DNA of 64,000 nucleotides from a virus: the IMG/VR virus record IMGVR_UViG_3300023179_005355, positions 1-64,000 of that record; one strand, 5' to 3'. Every line of letters begins with the position of its first letter. Positions within the stretch are counted from its first letter, which is position 1. Below the pieces are notes generated by a model. It did not search any database, was not told the origin of the DNA, and worked only from the letters and a program-made list of their open reading frames with translations. The translations under genes were made by a program, and so were the position numbers. Below are positions 53,105-62,028 of this stretch, in pieces.

Positions 53105-53505
53105 TGGAACATATTTTTAGGACTAAGCCAGATATTACTACTGAAATGTTTTTTTGTTTAAAGGGTAGTGAGGATTTTCTAGACGAGAATAACAAAGCTA
53201 GAGTTTCTGACCCAAACTCTAAACACATAGCAGCTAAATGCATCCAAAATAAAAAACCCAAACATTTTGATAGTGTGGGTCAGCATTATAGGTATTTTAT
53301 TAAAATTTCTCCAACAGGAGAAGCATATAATCCTATCCCATATCTCAGTGCATTTAAAGACAAAAAACATAACATAATTCATCAGGTTTGTAAAACAGAG
53401 TGGGCATTTAAAGAAGTCAATAAAATTTTATTCGATAAATATGTTGAGTTTTTAAATACACAAAATATTTCTTGGTTAAGAGAAGTTGAGAGAGATACGA
53501 AATAA
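53104..53505 (+). CDS. uncharacterised protein, paralogue of the gene at 54202
   Basis: A 133-residue protein from ATG 53104 (TAATG overlap). It shares with the 54202 product the order MFFCLKGSEDFLDE, R-x-x-D-x-N, a YNPIP-type segment and a closing FLNTQNISWLREVER. No family known. Two diverged copies flank two small genes, suggesting an old duplication within the recombination block. Confidence 0.6.
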   Translation: MEHIFRTKPDITTEMFFCLKGSEDFLDENNKARVSDPNSKHIAAKCIQNKKPKHFDSVGQHYRYFIKISPTGEAYNPIPYLSAFKDKKHNIIHQVCKTEWAFKEVNKILFDKYVEFLNTQNISWLREVERDTK

Positions 53506-53508
53506 GTC

Positions 53509-53859
53509 ATGCCAATATATACTTATAAATGTAATAAGTGCAACAGTAAGTTTGAATTGTTTGCTCATTTTTCGGATTATACCGAGAGTCCACGATGCGT
53601 ACACTGCTCTAATAAACAGACAGAGCGATCTTATGAGGACGACGTAACAAGTGTTGCTTGTGCTATTAAAAAACACTCTAGTGAATTAAAAACTATAGGA
53701 GATTTGGCAAATAGAAATAGGGACATGTTAAGTGATGATCAAAAAATGGCCCTACATGCAAAGCACAACGACTACAAAGATAAAGACGAACCCCTTAATC
53801 TGCCAAAGGGTATGTCCAAAATGAAGAAACCTAAAACGAAAATCAAATGGACTGAATAA
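53509..53859 (+). CDS. FmdB-like zinc-ribbon protein
   Basis: A 116-residue protein. PIYTYKCNKCNSKFELFAHFSD and CVHCSN form the two CxxC knuckles of the FmdB/CxxC_CXXC_SSSS ribbon. The rest is charged, ending in KMKKPKTKIKW. Common in phages as a small putative regulator. Overlaps the next gene by one base. Confidence 0.7.
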   Translation: MPIYTYKCNKCNSKFELFAHFSDYTESPRCVHCSNKQTERSYEDDVTSVACAIKKHSSELKTIGDLANRNRDMLSDDQKMALHAKHNDYKDKDEPLNLPKGMSKMKKPKTKIKWTE

Positions 53860-54209
53860 TGAGTGATAGTGCAAATATTAGTGATGAAGAAAAGAAGAGT
53901 ATACACGACGCATTAGATAGTGTTTTAAAACAATATTCACTAGCTAATGAAATTAGTCAAGAATATGAAAAGCTTTTAGAGTGTAGGCATGAAATTGTTA
54001 TTACTGTCACTGCCAAGGTTCTGGAACAAGACGATACTGGTAACACAACAGGCGTTAATGAAATTTGTAAACAAAACTACCACGTTCCAGTTCCTCAAAA
54101 CAAACACTACCATGAGTATATGGCGGGGTTCTTTGACCGTTTACAGAAATGTATTATGATGTCAGATAAAGAAGCCACAGATTCGGCATCGGAGATTAAT
54201 AATGGATAA
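53859..54209 (+). CDS. uncharacterised acidic protein
   Basis: A 116-residue protein: helical N-half with EISQEYEKLLECRHE, a beta segment IVITVTAKVLEQDD, then a His/Tyr-rich NKHYHEYMAGFFDRLQ. No family recognised. Overlaps both neighbours by 1 and 8 bases. Confidence 0.55.
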   Translation: MSDSANISDEEKKSIHDALDSVLKQYSLANEISQEYEKLLECRHEIVITVTAKVLEQDDTGNTTGVNEICKQNYHVPVPQNKHYHEYMAGFFDRLQKCIMMSDKEATDSASEINNG

Positions 54210-54582
54210 TTTTATATTTACAATCGATAAAAACAAAAATGACACCCCAGAATATAAATTCTATTGCTTAATAGGGGATGAAGAATATTTAGATGCAGAA
54301 GGCAACCCTATGACAAGGACCGACAATAATAAGGTTTTGGCAAAAGTTATTACCAAGTTTAGCGCTCCTCCTCAATATTTGATTCGTCTAGCAACAAATA
54401 ATAAGTTATATAATCCTGTATCTCAAGTGGGAGAAGATAAGTCTACTAGCATTATAGACAATACATGTCGCCCAACTAATCGCTTTACTGCTGTAAATCA
54501 AACTGTATTTAATTATTATTTACAATTTCTTAGTTCAAAAAATTTATTATGGCTTAATAAAGCAGAAAGAGAGAAGATCTGA
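54202..54582 (+). CDS. uncharacterised protein, paralogue of the gene at 53104
   Basis: A 126-residue protein. FYCLIGDEEYLDAEG, TRTDNNKVLA, LYNPVSQVG and YLQFLSSKNLLWLNKAERE align in order with the 53104 product, though most residues differ. The function is unknown in both. The next gene starts at the last base of its stop. Confidence 0.6.
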   Translation: MDNFIFTIDKNKNDTPEYKFYCLIGDEEYLDAEGNPMTRTDNNKVLAKVITKFSAPPQYLIRLATNNKLYNPVSQVGEDKSTSIIDNTCRPTNRFTAVNQTVFNYYLQFLSSKNLLWLNKAEREKI

Positions 54583-54905
54583 TGGCTAAACTTACTAAAG
54601 TCAACACATACGCAATACTTTGGCTACATCAATCTGGCCATACTACAGATCAGATAGTTGAAGAACTAGACGTTACAGAAAAACAGGTTAGTTCTGTATT
54701 AGCTGATCATGCTAAGGTTGCAGCAACAACTTCTAAAACAAATCCTAAAAATTTAATGATAACGCATACGTCTGGTAAAAAACTAAATAATGTAGCTATC
54801 ATGACAAAGGATGCTTCATCGATTGGCGATGAAACCAGAAAACAAGCATCTGTTAGTCAGGGTCGTAACCAAGAAAAGAATATCTTTCGACCAAATAATA
54901 AGTAA
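54582..54905 (+). CDS. helix-turn-helix-like small protein
   Basis: A 107-residue protein. About 8-40 (YAILWLHQSGHTTDQIVEEL then TEKQVSSVL) fit a helix-turn-helix. The C-terminus is a polar tail ending GRNQEKNIFRP. May be a DNA-binding regulator of the recombination block. Confidence 0.55.
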   Translation: MAKLTKVNTYAILWLHQSGHTTDQIVEELDVTEKQVSSVLADHAKVAATTSKTNPKNLMITHTSGKKLNNVAIMTKDASSIGDETRKQASVSQGRNQEKNIFRPNNK

Positions 54906-55321
54906 TGCATAAAGCTAAATACCCGTCACGGTATTCTAACGGCAAAGACGTTTCTGCTGCTCAGTATATTACCGAGTTGATTTGTGAACACAAAGCACAA
55001 TTAAACTCGGTTGATTTACATTATAGGTTTTGGGTCACTAAAGAATGGGCCGCCTATTATAGAAATCAAATTAGTTCAGCAAATAAACTATTGCAAAAAT
55101 ACCATCCTAGAGCCATTATCAAGGCACTAAACGATAACAAAGCAGCGAAAATTTATTCTTTGCGTGCTCCTCATCTGATAGTTATTATAGAACAATATCA
55201 GAAGTCTGTGGAGCAGGAGAATACGGAGTTGACTACAGATTATGATCGTAAAGAAAATGTAGTTCACAGAAAAACTACAAATAAACCTAATATCATTTCC
55301 AAACTACGGGACTTAGAATAA
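54905..55321 (+). CDS. conserved phage protein upstream of recA
   Basis: A 138-residue basic protein starting MHKAKYPSRYSNGKDVSAAQYITELICEH, then FWVTKEWAAYYRNQISSANKLL. I recall this N-terminal pattern beside UvsX/RecA genes in other large phages. A role in recombination or repair is inferred from location. One-base overlap with recA. Confidence 0.55.
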   Translation: MHKAKYPSRYSNGKDVSAAQYITELICEHKAQLNSVDLHYRFWVTKEWAAYYRNQISSANKLLQKYHPRAIIKALNDNKAAKIYSLRAPHLIVIIEQYQKSVEQENTELTTDYDRKENVVHRKTTNKPNIISKLRDLE

Positions 55322-56343
55322 TGGCTACTACACTTAAAGAAGATGTGATTAAAAATTTTGGTGATGAAATCATTTTATCGGGCAATGCTCTTGTAGATAA
55401 AAAGGTTTTGACCATACCAGTTAGTCCAGCATTGGATATAGCTCTGAACGGAGGAATACCTGAGGGTAGTTTTGTTGTATTAACGGGGCAGCCTAAGTGT
55501 GGTAAAACAACATCCTCGTTGGACTTTGCCGCTACAGCACAAAAAAAAGAATACGCTCACGGATCTTTTAAAGATGGTCGGCAAGTGTACTACCTTAACA
55601 TCGAAGGTAGATTGAAAAAGAGAGATTTGGAAGGTATACCAAATTTGGACTTAACTCGATTTCATGTGATTGGATCTCAACAAGGAAAGATTCTACATGG
55701 AGAAGAGTACTTACAGATAGCTGAAAGAATTATTAATGAAGTTCCTGGTTGTATTCTAATTATAGACTCATATTCTGCATTGTGTACAGAGGCTGAAATT
55801 ACTTCCGATATGGATAAAATGCAGAGAGCAGACGGTGCCAAGTTATTAGCTAAATTTTGCCGCAAGGTGGCTAATGTTATTCCAGTAAATAAAAATATAG
55901 TTATTGGCATTACTCATTTAATGGGTAATCCTACAGGCTATGGTGCTGAATTTAAAGAAAAGTCTGGACAGGCTATTGCTTATCAAACAGACATTAAGCT
56001 TAGAGCTAAGACCTTTAAGCCTTGGCTACTAGGTTCTGATAATACACAAATCGGACAAGAAATAGAATGGCAAGTAATATGCTCTGCTCTTGGTCCGCCC
56101 GGAGCTACAACTACCAGTTTTATTCGATATGGACAAGGTATTGATAAATATACAGAAATTATTAATTTAGCCTCTGATGTTGGTATAATTCACAAGGGTG
56201 GTGCTTGGTACACAATTACAGTTCTTGAAGATAAGCCAAAATTCCAAGGGGCTGAAAAGGTTAGAAATTATCTATTAGAAAATCCCGAGTCCTATACTAT
56301 TGTAGAAAATGCTGTAAAAGAGGTTCTTGGAATCAAGAAATGA
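55321..56343 (+). CDS. RecA/UvsX-like recombinase
   Basis: A 340-residue protein. Walker A GQPKCGKTT (about 56-64), the catalytic-Glu region YYLNIEGRLK, Walker B CILIIDSYSALC, and the L1/L2-like segments around GITHLMGNPTGYGAEFKEKSGQ. It forms filaments on single-stranded DNA for strand exchange and recombination-dependent replication. The end overlaps the nuclease gene by 4 bases. The length resembles RecA, without the long C-terminal domain. Confidence 0.85.
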   Translation: MATTLKEDVIKNFGDEIILSGNALVDKKVLTIPVSPALDIALNGGIPEGSFVVLTGQPKCGKTTSSLDFAATAQKKEYAHGSFKDGRQVYYLNIEGRLKKRDLEGIPNLDLTRFHVIGSQQGKILHGEEYLQIAERIINEVPGCILIIDSYSALCTEAEITSDMDKMQRADGAKLLAKFCRKVANVIPVNKNIVIGITHLMGNPTGYGAEFKEKSGQAIAYQTDIKLRAKTFKPWLLGSDNTQIGQEIEWQVICSALGPPGATTTSFIRYGQGIDKYTEIINLASDVGIIHKGGAWYTITVLEDKPKFQGAEKVRNYLLENPESYTIVENAVKEVLGIKK

Positions 56344-56750
56344 ATATTATCGATTTGGACAACAATGTGGTTGCTTGGCACTTGACAGGATGCATCTCAA
56401 AGGGTAAACTACAGAACAAGTCATCTCTTCATTTGCAGGCCAGGAAAGTTATCGTACAGAACTATCCTACTATGCAGATCTTAGAGGAAGTACCAGTTCC
56501 TTTAAGAAGGTCGGAAACTCTGTATCTGGATTTCTACATTCCCTTGTTAAAGATGGCTATAGAAGTGCATGGAGAACAGCATTATAAATTTATACCATTC
56601 TATCATAATTCTATAATGTCTTTTCTCAAGGCTCAAAAAAGAGATCATGATAAGCAAGAATGGTGTGAAAAAAATGGTATTAAATATATAGTATTCGGAT
56701 ATATGGAAGAAGCTGACGTATGGGGAAAAAGGATATCTCAGAATGACTAG
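56340..56750 (+). CDS. PD-(D/E)XK/VSR-like endonuclease
   Basis: A 136-residue protein. A catalytic Asp in LYLDFYIPLLK (D64), E75 in AIEVHGEQHYKF with H81, then RDHDKQEWCEKNGIKYIVF, make the small VSR/HpaII-like nuclease pattern. The usual second-acid Lys is replaced by the E-x-H-G-E-Q-H form found in phage versions. Starts inside the recA stop (ATGA), so recombinase and nuclease are co-made. Confidence 0.65.
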   Translation: MNIIDLDNNVVAWHLTGCISKGKLQNKSSLHLQARKVIVQNYPTMQILEEVPVPLRRSETLYLDFYIPLLKMAIEVHGEQHYKFIPFYHNSIMSFLKAQKRDHDKQEWCEKNGIKYIVFGYMEEADVWGKRISQND

Positions 56751-57234
56751 AACAGCAAAAGAAGATTTACAGCATTGGGACAAAATACTGGATGAGTATG
56801 AAAAGAGCATTGCTTTGCCTGAATATACTCAGACATATGGTGTATCCGAACAGGAAATAAATAACTATCTTACTATGTCGAGAGACGAGATAGAAAAGTT
56901 ATCACCAGAGGACTGTGCCCAAATATCATATAGGCTGGCACAGTTTGCTTTTCATGTTCAAAGAACAATAAACAGAGAAATTGCTAGACAAAACTGGGCC
57001 GATGAATCTATTAAAGAAACCATTGCTGATGAAATTAATAATTATAAGGGTTACGGATATATAGAGAAATCCTTGCAGGCGATTAAGCATAATGAAAAAG
57101 CCCAATCTCTGAACAATATTAAGAAATTTGCAAAGCAAAGATCTGATAGATTATCTTATATAGCTAATAGTTTAAAGAATTTATCTGATATTATGTTATC
57201 TATTCAACGAGCCAAGGTGAACCATGGATCCTAA
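56743..57234 (+). CDS. uncharacterised helical protein
   Basis: A 163-residue, all-helical, highly charged protein with no Cys apart from DCAQIS. It may act in replication complexes next to DnaB, but no signature is visible. Overlaps neighbours by 8 and 11 bases. Confidence 0.55.
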   Translation: MTRTAKEDLQHWDKILDEYEKSIALPEYTQTYGVSEQEINNYLTMSRDEIEKLSPEDCAQISYRLAQFAFHVQRTINREIARQNWADESIKETIADEINNYKGYGYIEKSLQAIKHNEKAQSLNNIKKFAKQRSDRLSYIANSLKNLSDIMLSIQRAKVNHGS

Positions 57235-57655
57235 AGAAGTATTAAACAATCCAGAAAATGTTAAGCTTTTAATTAATTTACTACAGAGTCTTCTGCCAAA
57301 TGACGATACTGTTACTGCCGCAGAAGCAGATGACGTACCAGAAACTGCTCCTAATACAAGAAAACCAAAAACAGCACCAACAAAGCTGAAAACTAAAAGT
57401 CGTCAAAGAAAAAGAAAAGATGATGATGAATTTGAGAACAAGTTTGCTAATATGCCAGAATTTAATATGCATAAAGAGGATGCAGCAGTAGACAAAAAAC
57501 TTGCTAAGCATCCTCCTGTAGCGAGGATGAGGGAGTTTGAACCAGTAGAAGTAACCTGTAGAGTATGTGGGAGAACCGAAATAGTAAGTCCAGGACTTAT
57601 TTTTGAAGGCGCATCGAGATATAAGTGTAATAATTGTTCAACTCAAGCGGGGTAA
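57224..57655 (+). CDS. zinc-ribbon protein with basic linker
   Basis: A 143-residue protein. A helical N-end, then a Lys/Arg-rich linker (KSRQRKRKDDDE), then a C-terminal zinc ribbon CRVCGRTEIV...CNNC. Disordered in the centre. Its position before dnaB suggests a DNA or protein adaptor in replication; not identified. Confidence 0.6.
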   Translation: MDPKEVLNNPENVKLLINLLQSLLPNDDTVTAAEADDVPETAPNTRKPKTAPTKLKTKSRQRKRKDDDEFENKFANMPEFNMHKEDAAVDKKLAKHPPVARMREFEPVEVTCRVCGRTEIVSPGLIFEGASRYKCNNCSTQAG

Positions 57656-57664
57656 AAGCTATTT

Positions 57665-59137
57665 ATGATTTTATGTGATCCTTCCGCAGAGCGTGCGGTA
57701 TTGAGCGGCATCTTAAAGTATGGTGAGGATGCCTATTTGGATATTTGTGATATTCTTAAAGAAGATACATTTACTATTGACAGCAATCAAATAATCTATA
57801 AATGTATTAAGAATATCTGTGATAAAAATTCACAAACTAAAATCGATCTGGCTTCGATATACTCTTCTGCCCAAGAACTAGATCTTTCTCATATTCTATC
57901 AAAGAAAGAAGAAGCGCAGCATCTCAAAGCAATTTTTGACTTCCCAGTTAATTTGGAGAATGTTAGAAAATTTGCTGCAAAGATTAAGAAACTCGAAATA
58001 GCGAGATTGCTCCATAAGGAACTTGAAGGTGTGCAAGAACAGCTATTAGATGTTACTGGCTCAGAAAACATATCTTCTATAATAGGCATTGCAGAAGATT
58101 CCATCTTTAACTTTGCTTCATCATTATCAAGTGACGGAGAATCTACTCCGTTGGCTATTAGTAAAGATATTGATGATTATATTAAGTCTTTACAAGAGAA
58201 TAAAGTTGATCAGATTGGTATCTCAACAGGTTTTCCTGTATATGACCAGTCTATTGGTGGAGGATTACGTCGCGGAACTGTTAATGTGATAGCAGCTAGA
58301 CCCAAAGTAGGTAAAACACTACTATCAGACAATATGGGTTATTATATTGCTAGCAAGTTAAAAATACCGGTATTGAATATGGATACCGAAATGACTAGAG
58401 AAGATCATGTGCATCGTATACTTGCTATGTCATCAGAATTAGAAATATCTAAGATAGAAACAGGCAAATTTGGAGATACGCCCGGATCTTTAGCCAAGAT
58501 GAAAGCGGCTGTTAATGAGCTTAAGGAGAGTAGACTTTACCACCATAGTATTGCAGGAAAATCATTTGAAGAACAACTAGCTCTAATGAGGAGGTGGATA
58601 GTTAAAGAAGTGGGGCTCAATGATGACGGCACTGCCAAAGAGTGTGTAATTTTTTATGATTATCTAAAGCTCATGGACTCTGCTGGTATTTCTCAGGATA
58701 TGAAAGAATACCAAGTCCTTGGGTTTATGATGACATCATTACATAATTTTGCCGTTAAATACAAAGTACCTATTGTAGCCTTTATTCAATTAAATAGAGA
58801 TGGCATATCTAAAGAAAGTACTGATACTGCCAGCGGTTCCGATAGAATTATATGGTTGTGCAGCAACTTTACTATTTTTAAACGTAAATCAGACGAAGAG
58901 ATTGCAGAAGATGGCGGAGAACATGGAAACAGAAAACTGGTTCCGTTAATTAGTCGCCATGGTGGAGGATTAGACGATAATGACTACATCAACTGTCATA
59001 TGAAGGGGTGGTGTGCTAAAATTACAGAGGGCAAGACCAGATTAGAATTAATGAATAATGTTCAAACTAAAAAAGATGGGTTTATAGTTAGCAACAATGA
59101 AAACAATGAAGAAACAGAAGAAATACCTTTCGTATGA
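57665..59137 (+). CDS. dnaB: DnaB-like replicative helicase
   Basis: A 490-residue protein. An N-terminal DnaB domain opens with SAERAVLSGILKYGEDAY. The RecA-like motor has Walker A IAARPKVGKTLLS (about 213-225), NMDTEMTRED, Walker B CVIFYDYLKLM and FIQLNRDG. It forms the hexameric fork helicase. The last 41 bases overlap the DnaG-like primase, its natural partner. Confidence 0.85.
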   Translation: MILCDPSAERAVLSGILKYGEDAYLDICDILKEDTFTIDSNQIIYKCIKNICDKNSQTKIDLASIYSSAQELDLSHILSKKEEAQHLKAIFDFPVNLENVRKFAAKIKKLEIARLLHKELEGVQEQLLDVTGSENISSIIGIAEDSIFNFASSLSSDGESTPLAISKDIDDYIKSLQENKVDQIGISTGFPVYDQSIGGGLRRGTVNVIAARPKVGKTLLSDNMGYYIASKLKIPVLNMDTEMTREDHVHRILAMSSELEISKIETGKFGDTPGSLAKMKAAVNELKESRLYHHSIAGKSFEEQLALMRRWIVKEVGLNDDGTAKECVIFYDYLKLMDSAGISQDMKEYQVLGFMMTSLHNFAVKYKVPIVAFIQLNRDGISKESTDTASGSDRIIWLCSNFTIFKRKSDEEIAEDGGEHGNRKLVPLISRHGGGLDDNDYINCHMKGWCAKITEGKTRLELMNNVQTKKDGFIVSNNENNEETEEIPFV

Positions 59138-60263
59138 TCAGCATCAGTTAAAGCATTTATCTGATGTTGTTTGTGATGATATTGAAAACCTTTTGAGCCA
59201 TCTTGGTATAACTTCTTATAGAATGTTAGACAAAATGATCATTATGAGTTGTCCCATTCATGGTGGGGATAATGACTCTGCTTTTAATTTATATCATCAA
59301 GGAGATTCTTATAGGGGAAATTGGAAATGTCGTACTCATCAATGTGAGGAAACATTCAAGTCCTCTATCATAGGATTTATTAGAGGATGCTTATCTCATG
59401 AAAAGGGATGGGTAAAACCCGGAGACCCAGTAGTGTCTTTTGCAGAGGCTCTTGGGTATGCTATTGATTTTAGCAAAGAGGATCCTGCTAATATAAAGGT
59501 GTCTAAAAAGGCTAAAGAAAAGTCCACTTTTATTAATGCTATTAAAAATATTCAGCCTTCTGATAGGTTGGCCAATATCAGCACTGTGCCCCGAGCATCG
59601 GTTGTTAAAGCATTGTCGATTCCTTCCACTTACTTTTTAAATAGAGGGTTCAGCGAGGAAGTATTGAGACGGTATGACGTAGGAGACTGCTCTGATCCCA
59701 ACAAAGAAATGCACTCTAGAGCGGTTGTCCCTGTCTATGATGATAGTGGCCAATATATGATTGGGTGTACGGGTAGAACAATACATGATAAATGCGGCCA
59801 ATGTTCAGGATATCATATACCAGACAGCGACTGTCCATCAGATAGTGAAATTTGGAAATATTCTAAATGGAGACATAATAAAAACTTTAAAACCCAAGAG
59901 TGTCTGTACAACTATTGGTTTGCAAAAGACCATATTTCTACTTCTCATACCGTTATTCTTGTAGAGAGTCCCGGTAACGTATGGAGACTAGAAGAAGCAG
60001 GAATACACAATGCTGTTGCCATCTTCGGCGCATCATTAAGCCACAAGCAGAAGATGTTATTGGACATTTCGGGCGCAATGAACATAATTACTATTATGGA
60101 CAATGACCAAGCTGGTCAGGCAGCTGCTAAAAATATTGAAGAGAAATGTTGTAGAACATATAACATTAAACATATACAATTAACTTCTAATGATATTGCA
60201 GATATGACAATAGAACAGATTCATGAAAGCATAGTACCACAACTTAAAGGATATACTATATGA
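59097..60263 (+). CDS. dnaG: DnaG-like primase
   Basis: A 388-residue protein. The CHC2-type zinc finger is MSCPIHGGDND then WKCRTHQCEE (about 50-85). The TOPRIM core is VILVESPGNVWRLEEAG (about 281-297) and IITIMDNDQAGQAAA (about 330-344) with its DxD. The helicase-binding C-domain of cellular DnaG is missing, as in many phage primases. Makes RNA primers with DnaB. ATG 59106 is an alternative start. Confidence 0.8.
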   Translation: MKTMKKQKKYLSYDQHQLKHLSDVVCDDIENLLSHLGITSYRMLDKMIIMSCPIHGGDNDSAFNLYHQGDSYRGNWKCRTHQCEETFKSSIIGFIRGCLSHEKGWVKPGDPVVSFAEALGYAIDFSKEDPANIKVSKKAKEKSTFINAIKNIQPSDRLANISTVPRASVVKALSIPSTYFLNRGFSEEVLRRYDVGDCSDPNKEMHSRAVVPVYDDSGQYMIGCTGRTIHDKCGQCSGYHIPDSDCPSDSEIWKYSKWRHNKNFKTQECLYNYWFAKDHISTSHTVILVESPGNVWRLEEAGIHNAVAIFGASLSHKQKMLLDISGAMNIITIMDNDQAGQAAAKNIEEKCCRTYNIKHIQLTSNDIADMTIEQIHESIVPQLKGYTI

Positions 60264-60991
60264 TAGTGTTGGGTGTTTCTGGTCGCAAGCAGTCTGGGAA
60301 AACAACGGTGGGTAATTTTATTTTATCGTTATATATTGCTAAACTTAATTTGGCTGAAAAAATATTTTTTGATGAAGATGGGCAGGTTCTTATATCGGAC
60401 CTTGGTGGAAATAAACAATACGAAGGGGTGTTCTCTCCGTTATCTATACCCAAAACAGATACAGAAGCCCAATCTCTATTAGCCAAACTAAATAGTCAAA
60501 TTAAAATTTATAACTTTGCTGATGTGTTAAAACAAGATATTTGTATGAATATTTTGGGTTTAACATATGATCAGTGTTATGGCTCAGATATGGACAAAAA
60601 CCAACCAACACACTTGACATGGAATGATCAGCCGCTAACTGCTAGAGACGCTATGCAGATTATCGGGACCGATATTTTTCGCAAGCTAGATTCTGACGTA
60701 TGGGTTAAAGCTACAGTTACTAAAATTGTGAGAGAACAACCCAAACTAGCCGTTATAACCGATTGCCGTTTTCCAAACGAAGTTGAGGCTATACAAAATA
60801 TCGGAGGTAAAGTATTAAGACTTACTCGGAATCCGCACAACTCTGATCATTTAAGCGAATGCATCTTAGATAAAGATAGGTATGATTGGTCCAAATTTGA
60901 TCATGTGATAGACAATGCTGAGTCGTCTATATATGATCAGGTTAGTCAAGTAAAAACATTAATAGAAAAAATCCTAGGATTGACCAGATGA
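60260..60991 (+). CDS. deoxynucleoside monophosphate kinase
   Basis: A 243-residue P-loop kinase. VLGVSGRKQSGKTTVG (Walker A, about 3-18), then YNFADVLKQDI, TARDAMQIIGTDIFR, and the acidic VITDCRFPNEVEAI. This is the T4 gene 1 dNMP kinase pattern, which phosphorylates several dNMPs. ATGA overlap with dnaG and with the next gene. Confidence 0.8.
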   Translation: MIVLGVSGRKQSGKTTVGNFILSLYIAKLNLAEKIFFDEDGQVLISDLGGNKQYEGVFSPLSIPKTDTEAQSLLAKLNSQIKIYNFADVLKQDICMNILGLTYDQCYGSDMDKNQPTHLTWNDQPLTARDAMQIIGTDIFRKLDSDVWVKATVTKIVREQPKLAVITDCRFPNEVEAIQNIGGKVLRLTRNPHNSDHLSECILDKDRYDWSKFDHVIDNAESSIYDQVSQVKTLIEKILGLTR

Positions 60992-62028
60992 TTATAACAT
61001 ATTTTCGTAGTTCCAGTTACAATACACACTCAATGTGTGAACAACAATATTTTGGGGAATATGTTTTAGGGTGGCGTGGTCTATCTGGCCAAAAGGCAGA
61101 CAAAGGCACTATTACCCATAAGGTTTTAGAAATTTTAGCAGTCATCAAGAAGGCTCAACAAGATAATTTGGAGTCTATTGACGATGATGTAGTTGGTTTA
61201 ATAAATGTAAATAAATATAACTTAAATAGCATTATTGAACAAGTATATAAGCACTATACTGACCTCACACAACACCACAAATGGTCGGCTAAAGATTATA
61301 AGGATTGTCATGCCTGGGTCTATAAGGCTATAAAATTTAATAATGGAATGTTTGATCCAAGAAATAGACAGATACTGTGTCCAGAACAACACTTTGATTT
61401 TGAGATTAAAAAACCATGGGCTAAATACTCATATAATGTTGGGTCTCAAACGATAGCAGGTAATTTAGCAATGAAGGGGACTATAGACCTTATTACTTTA
61501 GTGAATGAGGATACTATAGAGATCATAGACTGGAAAACAGGCAGAAGGCTTGATTGGGCAACCGGGGAAGAAAAAACACAAGAAAAACTAGAAAAAGATC
61601 CTCAATTACGCATTTATCATTATGCTATCAAGCACTTATATCCACATATTAAACATATTATGTTTTCGATATATTTTATTAATGATGGCGGACCATTCAC
61701 CATTTGTTTTCATGATTCTGATTTAGCAGATACTGAGAATATGCTACGGGCTAAATTTGAAGCTATTAAAAGCACACGGAAGCCAAGACTAAACAAAAGC
61801 TGGATGTGTAGCAAGCTATGTCATTTTGGTAAAACCACATTTGAAAACACCAATATCGAACCCATAGTCGAATATAGGGACGGTCAGGTGTGTCAGATTG
61901 GACAGAAAATGACTAAGTGCGAGCAGATAAAGCACGACCTTGATCTTTACGGTATCGACACTACAATGGAACTGTACAAACACCCGAATCACTCTTTTGG
62001 ATCTTATAAGGCACCAGGATCGGTATGA
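60988..62028 (+). CDS. PD-(D/E)XK exonuclease (RecB/Cas4-like)
   Basis: A 346-residue protein. SMCEQQYFGEYVLGWRG near the start, GTIDLITLV, the catalytic IEIIDWKTGRR with D-x-K, and QLRIYHYAIK are those of the PDDEXK_1 nuclease family. C-terminal CSKLCHFG could add an iron-sulfur or zinc ligand. It likely trims DNA ends for RecA-type recombination or acts on host DNA. Overlaps both neighbours by 4 bases. Confidence 0.75.
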   Translation: MIITYFRSSSYNTHSMCEQQYFGEYVLGWRGLSGQKADKGTITHKVLEILAVIKKAQQDNLESIDDDVVGLINVNKYNLNSIIEQVYKHYTDLTQHHKWSAKDYKDCHAWVYKAIKFNNGMFDPRNRQILCPEQHFDFEIKKPWAKYSYNVGSQTIAGNLAMKGTIDLITLVNEDTIEIIDWKTGRRLDWATGEEKTQEKLEKDPQLRIYHYAIKHLYPHIKHIMFSIYFINDGGPFTICFHDSDLADTENMLRAKFEAIKSTRKPRLNKSWMCSKLCHFGKTTFENTNIEPIVEYRDGQVCQIGQKMTKCEQIKHDLDLYGIDTTMELYKHPNHSFGSYKAPGSV

